Of a stretch of DNA of 64,000 nt, positions 1 to 9,637 are shown in pieces. This stretch comes from F22 sp963675625 (GTDB lineage Bacteria; Bacteroidota; Bacteroidia; Bacteroidales; Bacteroidaceae). The notes beneath the pieces were generated by a model. That model was not told the origin of the DNA and did no database searches. It worked only from the letters and a program-made list of their open reading frames with translations. Position 1 is the first letter of the stretch. Every line of letters begins with the position of its first letter. The DNA lies in assembly GCA_963675625.1 (NCBI GenBank), contig OY776497.1, positions 1,922,001-1,986,000 of the forward strand. Reading direction: 5' to 3'. The position numbers and the translations under genes were made by a program.

Positions 1-552
1 TTCGTGTTTACAAAACCATTCGATATCCCCATAGAAGACGTGCCCACTAGTCCGGAGAAGACCCAGAAATATGCAGCACGCAAACAGCAAACAAACTATC
101 TAGTGGAAGGATATACCGATGGGCTCACCAATACCGTGGGTACCTATGGCACAGCACTCACTGCGCAACAAGTACGTCTGCTCAAGCCATATACCAAGCA
201 CATAGTAGTCCTCTTGGATGGGGATGCCCCGGGACAGAAAGCCGCCGTACGAGCCATTGATGTATTGCTGGCAGGCGGCATGGTCGTGGATGTGGTGAGA
301 CTGCCCAAAGGAGTGGATCCCGCAGAGTTTCTGTTGTCTGCTTCAAGCACTTCTACATGTGTAGAAGATTTGTGTGAGGACTTCGTAGGATACATCTTGG
401 GCTGTATTCCTGCTGGAGCAGATGTGCCTGTGAAGGTCGCTGGCCAGAAGCGAGTGATTGAAGCGATTGCCAAGATTTGTGATCACTTGTATCGACGTGG
501 GTATGTTTTCCTGTCGAAACGATGTCGAAATTTGACTGGTATAAGGACATAA
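1..552 (+). pseudogene. DnaG primase TOPRIM fragment, truncated
   Basis: The frame is open from the left edge to a stop at 550-552. It matches the TOPRIM core of DnaG-type primase: VEGYTD near the start, then a GTALT segment, the metal-binding LLDGDAPG motif and LPKGVDPAEF. Compared with typical DnaG, about six residues are missing between VEGYTD and VGTYGTALT. Similarity fades after about codon 160 and the frame ends where the roughly 200-residue helicase-binding domain should begin. The DNA looks clearly GC-richer than its neighbours, with many gcc, gtg and ccc codons, which suggests transfer or a second, decaying copy. It lies beside a tRNA-Lys gene, a common integration site. The N-terminal part is outside the window, so an element-borne short primase cannot be excluded. 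Confidence 0.6.
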
Positions 553-590
553 AAAAACTCCTAAAGCGTTATACTTTAGGAGTTTTGTTG
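553..590 (-). terminator. Intrinsic terminator after tRNA-Lys copy 1
   Basis: An inverted repeat (ACTCCTAAAG / CTTTAGGAGT) with a 7-base loop is flanked by A-runs on the left and T-rich sequence on the right, so it can act in both directions. On the minus strand it lies about 40 bases after the first tRNA-Lys gene. Confidence 0.75.
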
Positions 591-630
591 TTTCTTTCTG
601 ACTTATGTCTTTTGTTGTCAGACCCTTTAG

Positions 631-703
631 TGATCCGTCTGGGGCTCGAACCCAGGACCCCAACATTAAAAGTGTTGTGCTCTACCAGCTGAGCTAACGA
701 ATC
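631..703 (-). tRNA. tRNA-Lys (UUU), copy 1
   Basis: On the minus strand a 73-base cloverleaf can be folded: acceptor GATTCGT pairs with ACGGATC (one G-U), the anticodon loop is CTTTTAA giving anticodon TTT, and the T loop TTCGAGC is standard. CCA is not encoded. It is identical to the copy at 918-990. In the upstream leader, GTAC-GAAA-GTAC forms a small GNRA-type hairpin close to the mature 5' end. Confidence 0.95.
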
Positions 704-880
704 TAACCTTGTGTACTTTCGTACGTTGCTATCATTTCTGATTAGCGGGTGCAAATATCGGTGATTATTTTAAAACTACCAAATATATTGTTGCCTTTTT
801 TTACTTTTTGTCTGTAATTAATTCTGTGTATAATAAAATTCAGGATAGATAGGAGTATCGAAAATCAATATAGAATTCAG

Positions 881-912
881 AAAAAAAAAGAGACAGCAAC
901 TAAGCTATCTCT
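881..912 (-). terminator. Intrinsic terminator after tRNA-Lys copy 2
   Basis: On the minus strand AGAGATAGC pairs with GCTGTCTCT (one G-U) around a 6-base loop and is followed by eight or more T residues. It directly follows the second tRNA-Lys gene, so each copy has its own terminator. Confidence 0.75.
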
Positions 913-917
913 TTAAG

Positions 918-990
918 TGATCCGTCTGGGGCTCGAACCCAGGACCCCAACATTAAAAGTGTTGTGCTCTACCAGCTGAGCTAACGAATC
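918..990 (-). tRNA. tRNA-Lys (UUU), copy 2
   Basis: Identical in sequence to the tRNA-Lys at 631-703, with anticodon TTT and a 73-base cloverleaf. The flanking 50 or so bases on the 5' side of the tRNA (991-1040) also match 704-755 with few changes, so the unit arose by tandem duplication of tRNA plus promoter region. A CATATTTG sequence resembling the TAnnTTTG -7 box lies just upstream on the minus strand. Confidence 0.95.
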
Positions 991-1068
991 TAACCTTATG
1001 TACTTTCGTACGTGCCATCATTCCTGATTGCGGATGCAAATATGGCAGTTTTTTTTGAGTTGACCAAA

Positions 1069-2406
1069 CTAATCGGTGGTTTTTCTTTCTGTATTAACAA
1101 TACTTTGTTTAATTGCCTCGATTTCTTGCTCTATATAATGTATTTTTGCTTTTATGCTGTTTGGCTTATCTCCTAAATCACTAAAATCCTTATTCTTGTG
1201 TATCGTCGATTCTTGTGTAATATGAAGACTCTCTGCTTCAAGAATATTTGACAACTCGTCTTTTTTCTTGCTCCTTTTGTTCATTTTAGCCATCCTGTCT
1301 AATAAAGAATCGGGATCTTCTCGGAGGGAGTCGTTTTCGTCTTTAATGGTTAAGTAACGTTTGTAGTAAGAAATAATGATAGTAGTGAATGGGAGCGCCA
1401 CTATCATGCCTACTACTCCCATAATGCTTCCCCAAAGGGTCAATGATAGGAGAATGATTGCAGGGCGTAAACCTGTTATCTTGCCCATTATGCGAGGTAC
1501 AAGAATGGTATCTTGTATGGTTTGAACGATAACTAGTACTAGAAAGGCAGAGCCTAAGATGATCCAGAAATTTCCACCTGTATCTGCCGATTTAAGTAGG
1601 GCTAAAATGGCCATTGGGATAAGACCAACTATTTGTAAATAAGGTACTAGGTTTAGAATCCCTATAAATAATCCAAGAGCCACTCCCATTGGAAAACCTA
1701 TAATGGAAAAGCCAATGGCGAGCAATATACCCACGCAAGAGGCTACAAGAGACTGGCCGCGAAAATATTTTTGCATGCCTTTGGTGACATCATTAAAAAT
1801 GCCTTTAACTAAATCTTGACGGCTTTGTGGAACGAAGTGAATCCAATTTTCCATAATCAAATCGTAATCCATCAACATAAAGATTAAGTAAAGGATAACC
1901 ATGATTACTGAAAAGAGACTAGTGATGACACTAAGAGAACTGGAAATGAAGTTCCAAACTTGTGGTACGGCTTCTTTTAATGTTGCTTGAGCACTGTCTT
2001 GCTTCAACCATAGTAGAATTTGGTCTCCATTGATGTTTTGTCTTATCCAGTCATTGATAACTTGAGGTACACCTCCCTCTTGCATTCCATTGCTAATGTA
2101 TTCTTCAACAAGTACTTTTAGTTTGCTGAATTCTGCAATGGTTGGTGGAACAATAAACAATCCCATTAGTCCAATGACACCAAATACAATAAGCAACGAT
2201 ACTAGGATAGCTAAAATACGAAATCTTAGTCGACAGTTTTTTTGTAAAAAATGTACAAGTGGCTGCATGAGATAGGCAAAAAGCCATGCTATAAAAAATG
2301 GAAGGAGTACGGTTCTTAGTGTATGTATACAATACAGAATAATACACGTCCCCACAATAGTAATTAGGCCACGAATAAACCGGTCGAATGTGATTTCTCT
2401 TCTCAT
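1069..2406 (-). CDS. AI-2E family transporter (PerM/YdiK-like)
   Basis: A 445-residue polytopic inner-membrane protein. Hydrophobic segments lie near residues 12-45, 60-90, 150-180 and 215-345, the usual layout of the AI-2E/PerM family, with the conserved region around GILNLVPYLQ in the second half. Family members export small molecules or ions; the actual substrate of this one cannot be read from sequence. The last 90 or so residues are charged and predicted cytoplasmic, a tail longer than in many homologues. It lies 36 bases after tdk on the same strand, so the two are probably co-transcribed. The tRNA-Lys genes follow downstream. Confidence 0.85.
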   Translation of the reverse strand: MRREITFDRFIRGLITIVGTCIILYCIHTLRTVLLPFFIAWLFAYLMQPLVHFLQKNCRLRFRILAILVSLLIVFGVIGLMGLFIVPPTIAEFSKLKVLVEEYISNGMQEGGVPQVINDWIRQNINGDQILLWLKQDSAQATLKEAVPQVWNFISSSLSVITSLFSVIMVILYLIFMLMDYDLIMENWIHFVPQSRQDLVKGIFNDVTKGMQKYFRGQSLVASCVGILLAIGFSIIGFPMGVALGLFIGILNLVPYLQIVGLIPMAILALLKSADTGGNFWIILGSAFLVLVIVQTIQDTILVPRIMGKITGLRPAIILLSLTLWGSIMGVVGMIVALPFTTIIISYYKRYLTIKDENDSLREDPDSLLDRMAKMNKRSKKKDELSNILEAESLHITQESTIHKNKDFSDLGDKPNSIKAKIHYIEQEIEAIKQSIVNTERKTTD

Positions 2407-2442
2407 AGTGATGTCTTTTATACTGTATATTGAGGTTTCATA

Positions 2443-3036
2443 TTATTCAGAACTCTCTTTTCTTGTTTTTAAGTAGCATCTACGACATAATGGTTCGTAT
2501 TCGGCAGTTTCACCCAACATGACTTGCTTATCACCAGCCACTTTTCTGTGAGAAACATAAGCTAAATCGCCACAATGCATGCAAATGGCATGTACTTTTG
2601 TTACTTCATCTGCTATGGCGCATAAGTGAGGCATGGGGCCAAAAGGTGTGCCTTGAAAGTCCATATCTAGTCCAGCTACGATTACGCGAACACCGTTGTT
2701 GGCTAGCTCTCTACATACGTCAACAATGTTAGGGTCTAAAAATTGAGCTTCGTCAATACCAATCACATCAATATCTGAACTGAGTAGTAATATGCTAGCT
2801 GAATGATCAACTGGTGTACATGCAATAGCTTTACCCTCGTGAGATACTACATCTTCTTCACTGTATCGGGTGTCTATAGCTGGTTTGAAAATTTCTACGC
2901 GTTGTCGAGCAAATTGAGCACGTTTCATACGACGAATAAGTTCTTCTGTTTTTCCTGAAAACATGGAACCACATATCACTTCTATTCGCCCTCTACAGTG
3001 AGTTTCACGGCTATTTGCTTCTGAGAAAATTGTCAT
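2443..3036 (-). CDS. tdk: Thymidine kinase, type II
   Basis: A 197-residue enzyme that phosphorylates thymidine (and deoxyuridine) in pyrimidine salvage. The P-loop GSMFSGKT is at residues 23-30, the DEAQF Walker B-like motif near 95, and the lasso-domain zinc ligands are C152/C155 and C184/C187. Length and motif order fit the bacterial type II family. A minus-strand TACTTTTG box at 3069-3076 could be its promoter -7 element, although no good -33 TTTG is visible. The AI-2E transporter gene follows closely. Confidence 0.95.
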   Translation of the reverse strand: MTIFSEANSRETHCRGRIEVICGSMFSGKTEELIRRMKRAQFARQRVEIFKPAIDTRYSEEDVVSHEGKAIACTPVDHSASILLLSSDIDVIGIDEAQFLDPNIVDVCRELANNGVRVIVAGLDMDFQGTPFGPMPHLCAIADEVTKVHAICMHCGDLAYVSHRKVAGDKQVMLGETAEYEPLCRRCYLKTRKESSE

Positions 3037-3163
3037 ATCGAAAGGTTATTTATAATTACAAACGCCTACAAAAGTAATATTTTCTCTTTATTCTTCCCAT
3101 TATCTAGTGATTTATTTATATTTTTGTTCTTAGGAACTGATTTGTCAGTTTCTAAATAAGGAA

Positions 3164-3934
3164 ATGGAACCAATAAATATGGGAATATTATATGTTGTAC
3201 CCACCCCTGTGGGTAATATGGAGGATATCACATTGCGTGCTCTTCGTGTTTTGAAAGAGGCTGATTTGATTTTGGCTGAAGATACTCGTACATCGGGTAT
3301 TCTTTTGAAGCATTATGAAATCAAACGTCCAATGATGGCCTATCATAAATTTAATGAACATCAAAGTTTGCAGCAGCTAACACGTCGTTTGGAGGCTGGA
3401 GAAACGATGGCTTTAATTAGTGATGCTGGTACGCCAGCTATTTCTGATCCTGGCTTTTTATTGGTTCGTGCTTGTGTAGACGCAGGAATTGATGTGCAAT
3501 GTCTGCCTGGAGCAACGGCCTTTGTCCCTGCTCTAGTTTCATCTGGACTTCCTAATGATCGTTTTTGTTTTGAAGGATTTCTACCAGTGAAGAAGGGAAG
3601 GCAAACACGACTTGACCTGTTGATGGAGGAACAGCGTACTATGATATTTTATGAGTCACCCAAACGACTTCTGAAAACCTTAGAGCAGTTTGTCGAAATA
3701 TTTGGGACTGAACGTAAAGCTTGTGTTTGTCGTGAAATTTCCAAATTACACGAAACGATGCATCGTGGTACGCTTTCTGAATTGGTCAAAGAATTTGAAG
3801 TAACTCCTCCCAGAGGTGAAATTGTACTGATTGTTGATGGGGGAGATGATCCAGTGAAAAAGTCTAAAGAGGCTAAGAAAATAGAAAGAGAACGGCGAGC
3901 TCAAGAAAAAAGAGTTCAGCTTGGTATTGAATAA
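3164..3934 (+). CDS. rsmI: 16S rRNA (cytidine-1402-2'-O)-methyltransferase
   Basis: A 256-residue SAM-dependent tetrapyrrole-methylase-fold enzyme that methylates the 2'-OH of C1402 in the 16S decoding centre. The family signature VVPTPVGNMEDITLRA lies at residues 11-26 and LISDAGTPAISDPG at about 85-98. The extreme C-terminus is a short, highly charged tail. An internal ATG at 3179 (MGILYVV) matches the usual start of homologues and may be the real one. It faces tdk divergently; the 127-base gap holds both promoters. Confidence 0.93.
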   Translation: MEPINMGILYVVPTPVGNMEDITLRALRVLKEADLILAEDTRTSGILLKHYEIKRPMMAYHKFNEHQSLQQLTRRLEAGETMALISDAGTPAISDPGFLLVRACVDAGIDVQCLPGATAFVPALVSSGLPNDRFCFEGFLPVKKGRQTRLDLLMEEQRTMIFYESPKRLLKTLEQFVEIFGTERKACVCREISKLHETMHRGTLSELVKEFEVTPPRGEIVLIVDGGDDPVKKSKEAKKIERERRAQEKRVQLGIE

Positions 3935-3969
3935 CGGTGAAATAAAAAACTAATAAAAAAACAGAACTT

Positions 3970-4818
3970 ATGAAACGAATTGTATTAGCTTTAAGTATGG
4001 TTGCTTTATTGGCGGGGTGCCAAAATAAAAAGCAACAGCGATTGCAACAACAAAATGATTCTTTGTTAACTGAATTGACTCAACGTGAATCAGAAGTCAA
4101 TGAAATGATGGAATCGCTTAGTGAGGTGCAAGCAGGCATTGATGATATTAATCGTGCAGAAGACCGTGTTAGTTTGCAGGCAAAATCTACAGAGAATTCT
4201 TTAACTATTCGTGAAAAGATTAAAGATGATATGCTCTTTATCTCTACACGTATGAAGGAAAATAAACAGAGAATACAAGAGTTGACAAAGCAATTGAGTA
4301 GCACTCGTTACAGTAATAGCAAGTTGCGCAAGGTGCTTGAAGGGTATAAAAAACAACTTGAAGAAAGTCAAGTGCGTATTCAAGAGTTGACGAAAGAATT
4401 GGCTCAAAAGAATGTACGTATTCAAGAACTGGATGCAGAAGTTAAAGGTATGACTGAAGCTCAAGAACTCCTTTTAAACGCTCATGAGAAGCAAGCTGAA
4501 ACACTGGCTAGTCAAGATGCCAAATTGCATGAAGCGTATTTTGTTTTTGGTACAAAGTCTGAGTTGTCTAAAGAGCGTATTTTAGATGGAAGCAAAGTCT
4601 TAGAGAATCCAGATTTTAATAAAGACTATTTTACTCGTGTTGATACACGCGAATTTTCTCATATAAATCTTTTTGCAAAGCGGGCTAAGATTTTGACTCC
4701 ACACCCCGAAACAAGTTATCGTTTGGTCAAAAATGATAAACATCAATTGGAATTGTATGTTGTTGATAAAAAAGCATTCTGGGGAGCTTCAAAATATTTA
4801 GTCATTCGTGTGTATTAG
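3970..4818 (+). CDS. Coiled-coil lipoprotein of unknown function
   Basis: A 282-residue protein with a lipoprotein signal peptide (lipobox LAGC, lipidated cysteine C17) followed by a long coiled coil from about residue 25 to 190, with recurring IQEL heptads (three copies between about 105 and 160). The C-terminal 90 residues form a small compact-looking domain ending in a beta-rich segment. Similar lipoproteins are common in Bacteroidales but I do not know a function. It probably sits in the outer membrane facing the periplasm. It is 35 bases downstream of rsmI and 21 bases upstream of the nucleotidase gene, which suggests one transcript. Confidence 0.75.
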   Translation: MKRIVLALSMVALLAGCQNKKQQRLQQQNDSLLTELTQRESEVNEMMESLSEVQAGIDDINRAEDRVSLQAKSTENSLTIREKIKDDMLFISTRMKENKQRIQELTKQLSSTRYSNSKLRKVLEGYKKQLEESQVRIQELTKELAQKNVRIQELDAEVKGMTEAQELLLNAHEKQAETLASQDAKLHEAYFVFGTKSELSKERILDGSKVLENPDFNKDYFTRVDTREFSHINLFAKRAKILTPHPETSYRLVKNDKHQLELYVVDKKAFWGASKYLVIRVY

Positions 4819-4839
4819 GTCCGTGTAGAAAATAAAGGT

Positions 4840-5550
4840 ATGGAAGGTAAAAGATATAAACAAATCTACATTGACTTAGATGATACGTTATGGGATACCA
4901 AAGGTAATGCAGAACGTACTTTTCGTGAATTATATGATACATTTGAGTATCATCGCTTTTATTCGAGTTTTGAAGATTATTATGAGGTATATATGGCTAA
5001 GAATATGCTACTTTGGCAGGCTTATTCTCGTAATGAAGTAACAAAAGATGAATTGAATCAAACTCGTTTTGCGCATCCCTTGATTGAGGCAGGGGTGTCA
5101 AATGACGAAGCGGTTAAAATGGGGCAAGAATTTGAAACTACGATGTACGGTGTGATAGCCGAACAGACGGGATTGTGCCCATTTGCCAAAGACTTGCTAG
5201 ACTATTTATCACCACTATATCCATTACATATTTTATCTAATGGATGGCCAGGATTGCAGCAGAAGAAAATGGCTTCTGCTGGAATCTTAAATTACTTTGA
5301 TAAGATTGTCTTGTCAGAAGATATTGGTGTACCAAAGCCAGGAAAAGAAATATTCCATTATGCGCTTTCGGCTACTCAATGCCAACCTAAAGATGCCATT
5401 ATGATTGGCGATAACTGGCGTGCAGATATTGTCGGTGCGGCTCGAATAGGCATAGATCAAATATATTATAACCCAAACTTTAATCAAGATATTGAAATAA
5501 CTCCAACGTATTGTGTGCATGATTTGCGAGAAGTGATGGAGATTCTGTAA
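4840..5550 (+). CDS. YjjG-type HAD pyrimidine nucleotidase
   Basis: A 236-residue HAD-superfamily hydrolase with nucleophile motif DLDDT (D12, D14), motif II LSNGW near residue 130, a conserved lysine in GVPKPGKEIF near 168 and motif IV GDNWRAD with D191. The W-D-T-K-G-N context after DLDDT and overall length fit the YjjG family, which dephosphorylates (non-canonical) pyrimidine nucleoside monophosphates. Substrate assignment is by family resemblance. It ends 9 bases before the ABC-F gene. Confidence 0.85.
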   Translation: MEGKRYKQIYIDLDDTLWDTKGNAERTFRELYDTFEYHRFYSSFEDYYEVYMAKNMLLWQAYSRNEVTKDELNQTRFAHPLIEAGVSNDEAVKMGQEFETTMYGVIAEQTGLCPFAKDLLDYLSPLYPLHILSNGWPGLQQKKMASAGILNYFDKIVLSEDIGVPKPGKEIFHYALSATQCQPKDAIMIGDNWRADIVGAARIGIDQIYYNPNFNQDIEITPTYCVHDLREVMEIL

Positions 5551-5559
5551 TAACCCTAT

Positions 5560-7539
5560 ATGATAAGTATTAAACAATTGACAGTTGCCTTTGGAGCAAC
5601 TCCACTTTTTAACCATATTTCATACGTAATTAATAAGAAGGATCGTATTGCACTTGTTGGGAAAAATGGTGCAGGTAAAAGTACGATGTTGAAAATCTTA
5701 GCTGGCATGCAAATGCCAACTGAGGGGGAGGTGTCTGTTCCTAAAGATGTAAAAATCGGATACCTTCCTCAGGTTATGAAACTTGAAGATGGACGCACTG
5801 TGCGTGAAGAAGCAGCGCAAGCATTTCATGAATTGTTTTCAATGCGTGACCAAGTTAAATCGCTTGAGAAGGAGATGGGTGATCGTACTGATTATGAATC
5901 ACAGTCGTATCATGAACTTATAGAAAAATATACCCATGCTGAAGAACAATACCGAATGCATGGTGGCGAAAATTACCAAGCTGAACTGGAGCGTACTCTG
6001 TTGGGGCTTGGTTTTTCTCGTGTAGATTTGGATCGTGCCACTAGAGAATTCTCTGGTGGATGGCGCATGCGTATTGAACTCGCCAAAATTCTCCTTCGAA
6101 AGCCAGACCTCTTGTTGTTGGATGAACCGACCAATCACTTAGATATTGAGAGTATTACTTGGTTGGAGAAATTCTTGTCCACTAGTTCAGCAGCTCTCAT
6201 GTTGGTGAGTCACGATAGGGCATTTATCAACCATGTGACCAATAGAACATTGGAGATTACATGTGGTAGACTCGAAGATTATAAAGTGCCCTATGATAAA
6301 TACTTAATGCTTCGTGAAGAAAGGCGTGAACAGCAATTGAAAGCTTATGACAATCAGCAGAAATTAATTGCTGAAACAGAATCTTTTATTGAACGTTTCC
6401 GTTATAAAGCGACAAAAAGTAATCAGGTGCAGAGTCGTGTGAAGATGCTCGAAAAAATCGATCGTATTGAAATTGATCCAGAAGATCGAAGTCAATTGCA
6501 TTTGAAATTTCCACCAGCGAGTCGTAGTGGAGATTATCCCGTTATAGCTGAGGATGTGGCCAAAAGCTATGGCAGTCAACTCGTTTTTAGCGGAGTGAAT
6601 CTTGTTATTGAACGTGGGCAGAAAGTCGCTTTTGTTGGAAAAAATGGAGAAGGTAAATCTACTTTAGTTAAGGCGATATTAGGAGATATCCCTTATGAAG
6701 GGAAACTGACAATTGGTTATGGAATTGAGATAGGCTATTTCGCTCAAAATCAAGCTCAACTTTTGGATGATAACTTGTCCATATATGAAACCATTGATTA
6801 TGTCGCTATAGGAGAGGTTCGTACTCAAATTCCTAGTATATTGGGCGCTTTTATGTTTGGTGGAGAGATCAGTGAGAAAAAGGTTAAGGTATTGAGTGGG
6901 GGAGAACGTACCCGATTGGCTATGATTAAATTGATGTTGGAACCTGCCAATTTGCTTATTCTTGATGAACCTACTAACCATCTAGACCTAAAAAGTAAAG
7001 ATGTGCTTAAAGAAGCATTGAAGAGCTTTAATGGGACTGTTATTTTAGTTAGTCATGACCGTGACTTTTTGGATGGTTTAGTGGATAATATTTATGAGTT
7101 TGGAGGAGGAAAAGTCAAGCATCATATAGGAGGTATTTATGAATTTTTGAGTCGTAAGGAGTTGGAAATGAGCCAAGCGCAAAAACTTGACGTCGTTTTC
7201 GAAAGTGGGAGCAAACTATCTGTGAGTCCTACTGTAAACACAAGAAAAAATGAGACTCATGATATGATTGATAGCATTCCCGAGTCTTCCACAGATGGGC
7301 AAAAGATAATGTCTTACGCAGAGCAAAAAGAACAACAAAAACAGTTGCGGAAACTGCAAAAGAATGTCGAGCAAGCGGAGAAGAAAATTATTAAAACCGA
7401 AGAGGAAATTGCTCAACTTGAAGAGCGTATGATTAATGATGCTGATCCAAGTGTTTATGAGCTACATGGGCAGCTCAAAAAGAGACTCGAAGAGGAAACA
7501 AATGCTTGGGAAGAAGCTATGATGAAACTCGAAGAGTAA
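5560..7539 (+). CDS. ABC-F family ATPase (Uup/YheS-like)
   Basis: A 659-residue soluble protein with two ABC ATPase domains and no membrane segments. Domain 1 has Walker A GKNGAGKST (34-42), signature FSGGW and Walker B LLLDEPTNHLD. Domain 2 has GKNGEGKST near 360, LSGGE near 446 and LLILDEPTNHLD. The linker between them carries the charged ABC-F arm, and the C-terminus (about 580-655) is a coiled coil. ABC-F proteins act on ribosomes or DNA intermediates rather than transport. It differs from the EttA-type protein at 56468-58156 by its C-terminal coiled coil and longer linker. It follows the nucleotidase by 9 bases. Confidence 0.92.
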   Translation: MISIKQLTVAFGATPLFNHISYVINKKDRIALVGKNGAGKSTMLKILAGMQMPTEGEVSVPKDVKIGYLPQVMKLEDGRTVREEAAQAFHELFSMRDQVKSLEKEMGDRTDYESQSYHELIEKYTHAEEQYRMHGGENYQAELERTLLGLGFSRVDLDRATREFSGGWRMRIELAKILLRKPDLLLLDEPTNHLDIESITWLEKFLSTSSAALMLVSHDRAFINHVTNRTLEITCGRLEDYKVPYDKYLMLREERREQQLKAYDNQQKLIAETESFIERFRYKATKSNQVQSRVKMLEKIDRIEIDPEDRSQLHLKFPPASRSGDYPVIAEDVAKSYGSQLVFSGVNLVIERGQKVAFVGKNGEGKSTLVKAILGDIPYEGKLTIGYGIEIGYFAQNQAQLLDDNLSIYETIDYVAIGEVRTQIPSILGAFMFGGEISEKKVKVLSGGERTRLAMIKLMLEPANLLILDEPTNHLDLKSKDVLKEALKSFNGTVILVSHDRDFLDGLVDNIYEFGGGKVKHHIGGIYEFLSRKELEMSQAQKLDVVFESGSKLSVSPTVNTRKNETHDMIDSIPESSTDGQKIMSYAEQKEQQKQLRKLQKNVEQAEKKIIKTEEEIAQLEERMINDADPSVYELHGQLKKRLEEETNAWEEAMMKLEE

Positions 7540-7609
7540 TTAAAGAAGAGTATTTAAAATAGAGATAGAGAGAGTTATTAATTATAGTGTAACTAAACTA
7601 AACAATAGA

Positions 7610-9637
7610 ATGAAGAAACTATTTCAAGTGATTGCCATGTCTGCAACAGCTGCTGGGCTAATGGCATGCGGGGGAGCTCAAAAAGAGCTTTCAGCCGGAA
7701 TCAAATTAGAAAACATGGACCAAACAGTACAACCTGGTCAAGATTTTTATCACTATGCATGTGGAGGTTGGATTAAAAATCATCCTCTTACAGCAGAGTA
7801 TTCGCGTTTTGGAAGTTTTGATGAATTGAGTGAAAGAAGCAAAACTCAAATGAAGGCGTTGATGGATAAACTTCAAACAGGAACTTTTGAAGAAGGTTCT
7901 GAATCATGGAAGATTAGCGAATTGTACAAGATTGCTTTGGATAGTGTAAAACGCAATCAAGATGGAGCTAAGCCTATTCAACCAATGCTGAAAGAAATTG
8001 AGGATATTCAAAATAAAAAAGAATTGCTTGCTGAAATCGTTAAGATGAGTAAGTTGGGTGTTGTCCCTTATTTCTCTCCATTTGTTGGTATCAATGAGAA
8101 GAATAGTGATCAATACATTGTCAATATTTGGCAATCGGGTATTGGACTCGGTAATCGTGATTATTATTTTACGGAAGATACGAAAAAATATCGTGATGCA
8201 TATAAAGAGTTTGTTGTGAAAATGTTTCAGCTATCTGGTGGATTGTCTGAAAAAGAAGCAACTACAGCTATGCAACAAGTCTATGCAATTGAAGAAGCTA
8301 TTGCTAAACCATCTCGTACACGTGTAGCACTTCGTGATGCAGAGGCTAATTACAATTATATGCCTATTGCTGAAGCTCAAAAGATCGCTGGAGATTTTCC
8401 TTTGACTGATTTTGTTAAGGGCTTTGGCGCTGATGTTGATAGTGTTAATATTTGTCAGCCAGAAGTGTTGGCTGCAGTGGGAGAATTGTACAAAAATGAG
8501 CCACTTGAAGCACAAAAACGTTATCTGCAATGGCAAGTTATTAATGAGTCTGCTAGTACTTTAAGTGACGAAATAGGTCAAGCAAACTTTGATTTCTATG
8601 GTACGGTAATGTCTGGTGTGACTCAACAACGTCCACGTTGGAAAAGAGCTTTAGGAGCTGTTAACGGTATGCTCGGGGAAGCCGTAGGTAAAATGTATGT
8701 AGAAGAATATTTCTCACCTGAAGCTAAAGCTCGTATGAAAGCTTTAGTTGCTAATTTGCAGAAAGCTCTTGGTGAACGTATTGATCAGTTGGCTTGGATG
8801 AGTGATGCCACAAAAGAAAAGGCACACGAAAAATTGTCTAGCTTTATTGTAAAAGTTGGTTATCCAGATACTTGGAAAGACTATAGCAGTCTTGAGATTA
8901 AGGGGGATAACTATTGGGCAAATACATTACGTGCTGGTGCATTTGGTGTGCAAGATATGTTGAATAAGCTTGGCAAGCCAGTTGATAAGATGGAATGGGG
9001 GATGACACCTCAAACTGTCAATGCGTACTATAACCCTACAACTAATGAAATCACTTTCCCAGCTGCTATTTTACAGTATCCTTTCTTTGATATGAATGCT
9101 GATGATGCCTTTAATTATGGTGCAATTGGTGTGGTAATTGGTCATGAAATGACACATGGATTTGATGATAACGGACGTAAGTACGATAAATATGGTAATC
9201 TGAAAGAATGGTGGACGGCTGACGATGCTAAGAAATTTGAAGGTCGTGCACAACGTATGATTGATTTCTTTAGTGGTATTGAAGTTGCCCCAGGACTACA
9301 TGCAAATGGAGCATTTACTTTGGGTGAAAATATTGCTGACCATGGTGGTTTGAAGGTGTCTTATTTAGCATTTAAAAATGCAACAGCTAATCATCCATTA
9401 CCTGTTAAAGATGGTTTGACTCCTGATCAACGCTTCTTTATCGCTTATGCAGGTGTATGGGCAAACAACATTCGTCCAGAAGAAGTGATCAACCGTACTA
9501 AGAATGATCCACACTCACTTGGAAAGTGGCGTGTAGACGGTGCTCTACCTCAGATTGATGCTTGGTATAAGGCATTTAATATCACAGAAAAAGATAGTAT
9601 GTTTATCGCTAAAGATGACCGTGTAGATATTTGGTAA
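7610..9637 (+). CDS. M13 (neprilysin/PepO) family zinc metallopeptidase, lipoprotein
   Basis: A 675-residue gluzincin endopeptidase. It has a lipoprotein signal (LMACG, cysteine at about 20), an N-terminal alpha-helical M13_N region and the catalytic M13 domain with HEMTH at residues 512-516 and the third zinc ligand in ENIADHGG (E573). The VNAYYNP and RDYYF motifs also match the family. It is probably attached to the outer membrane and cleaves peptides of modest size. The stop lies 75 bases before the purH start codon and its 3' end contains the purH -33 box. Confidence 0.95.
   Translation: MKKLFQVIAMSATAAGLMACGGAQKELSAGIKLENMDQTVQPGQDFYHYACGGWIKNHPLTAEYSRFGSFDELSERSKTQMKALMDKLQTGTFEEGSESWKISELYKIALDSVKRNQDGAKPIQPMLKEIEDIQNKKELLAEIVKMSKLGVVPYFSPFVGINEKNSDQYIVNIWQSGIGLGNRDYYFTEDTKKYRDAYKEFVVKMFQLSGGLSEKEATTAMQQVYAIEEAIAKPSRTRVALRDAEANYNYMPIAEAQKIAGDFPLTDFVKGFGADVDSVNICQPEVLAAVGELYKNEPLEAQKRYLQWQVINESASTLSDEIGQANFDFYGTVMSGVTQQRPRWKRALGAVNGMLGEAVGKMYVEEYFSPEAKARMKALVANLQKALGERIDQLAWMSDATKEKAHEKLSSFIVKVGYPDTWKDYSSLEIKGDNYWANTLRAGAFGVQDMLNKLGKPVDKMEWGMTPQTVNAYYNPTTNEITFPAAILQYPFFDMNADDAFNYGAIGVVIGHEMTHGFDDNGRKYDKYGNLKEWWTADDAKKFEGRAQRMIDFFSGIEVAPGLHANGAFTLGENIADHGGLKVSYLAFKNATANHPLPVKDGLTPDQRFFIAYAGVWANNIRPEEVINRTKNDPHSLGKWRVDGALPQIDAWYKAFNITEKDSMFIAKDDRVDIW

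Noticed and set aside
569..754. Minus-strand ORF of 61 codons over tRNA-Lys copy 1
   Set aside because: The LAQLVEHNTFNVGVLGSSP stretch is a translated tRNA, not a protein.
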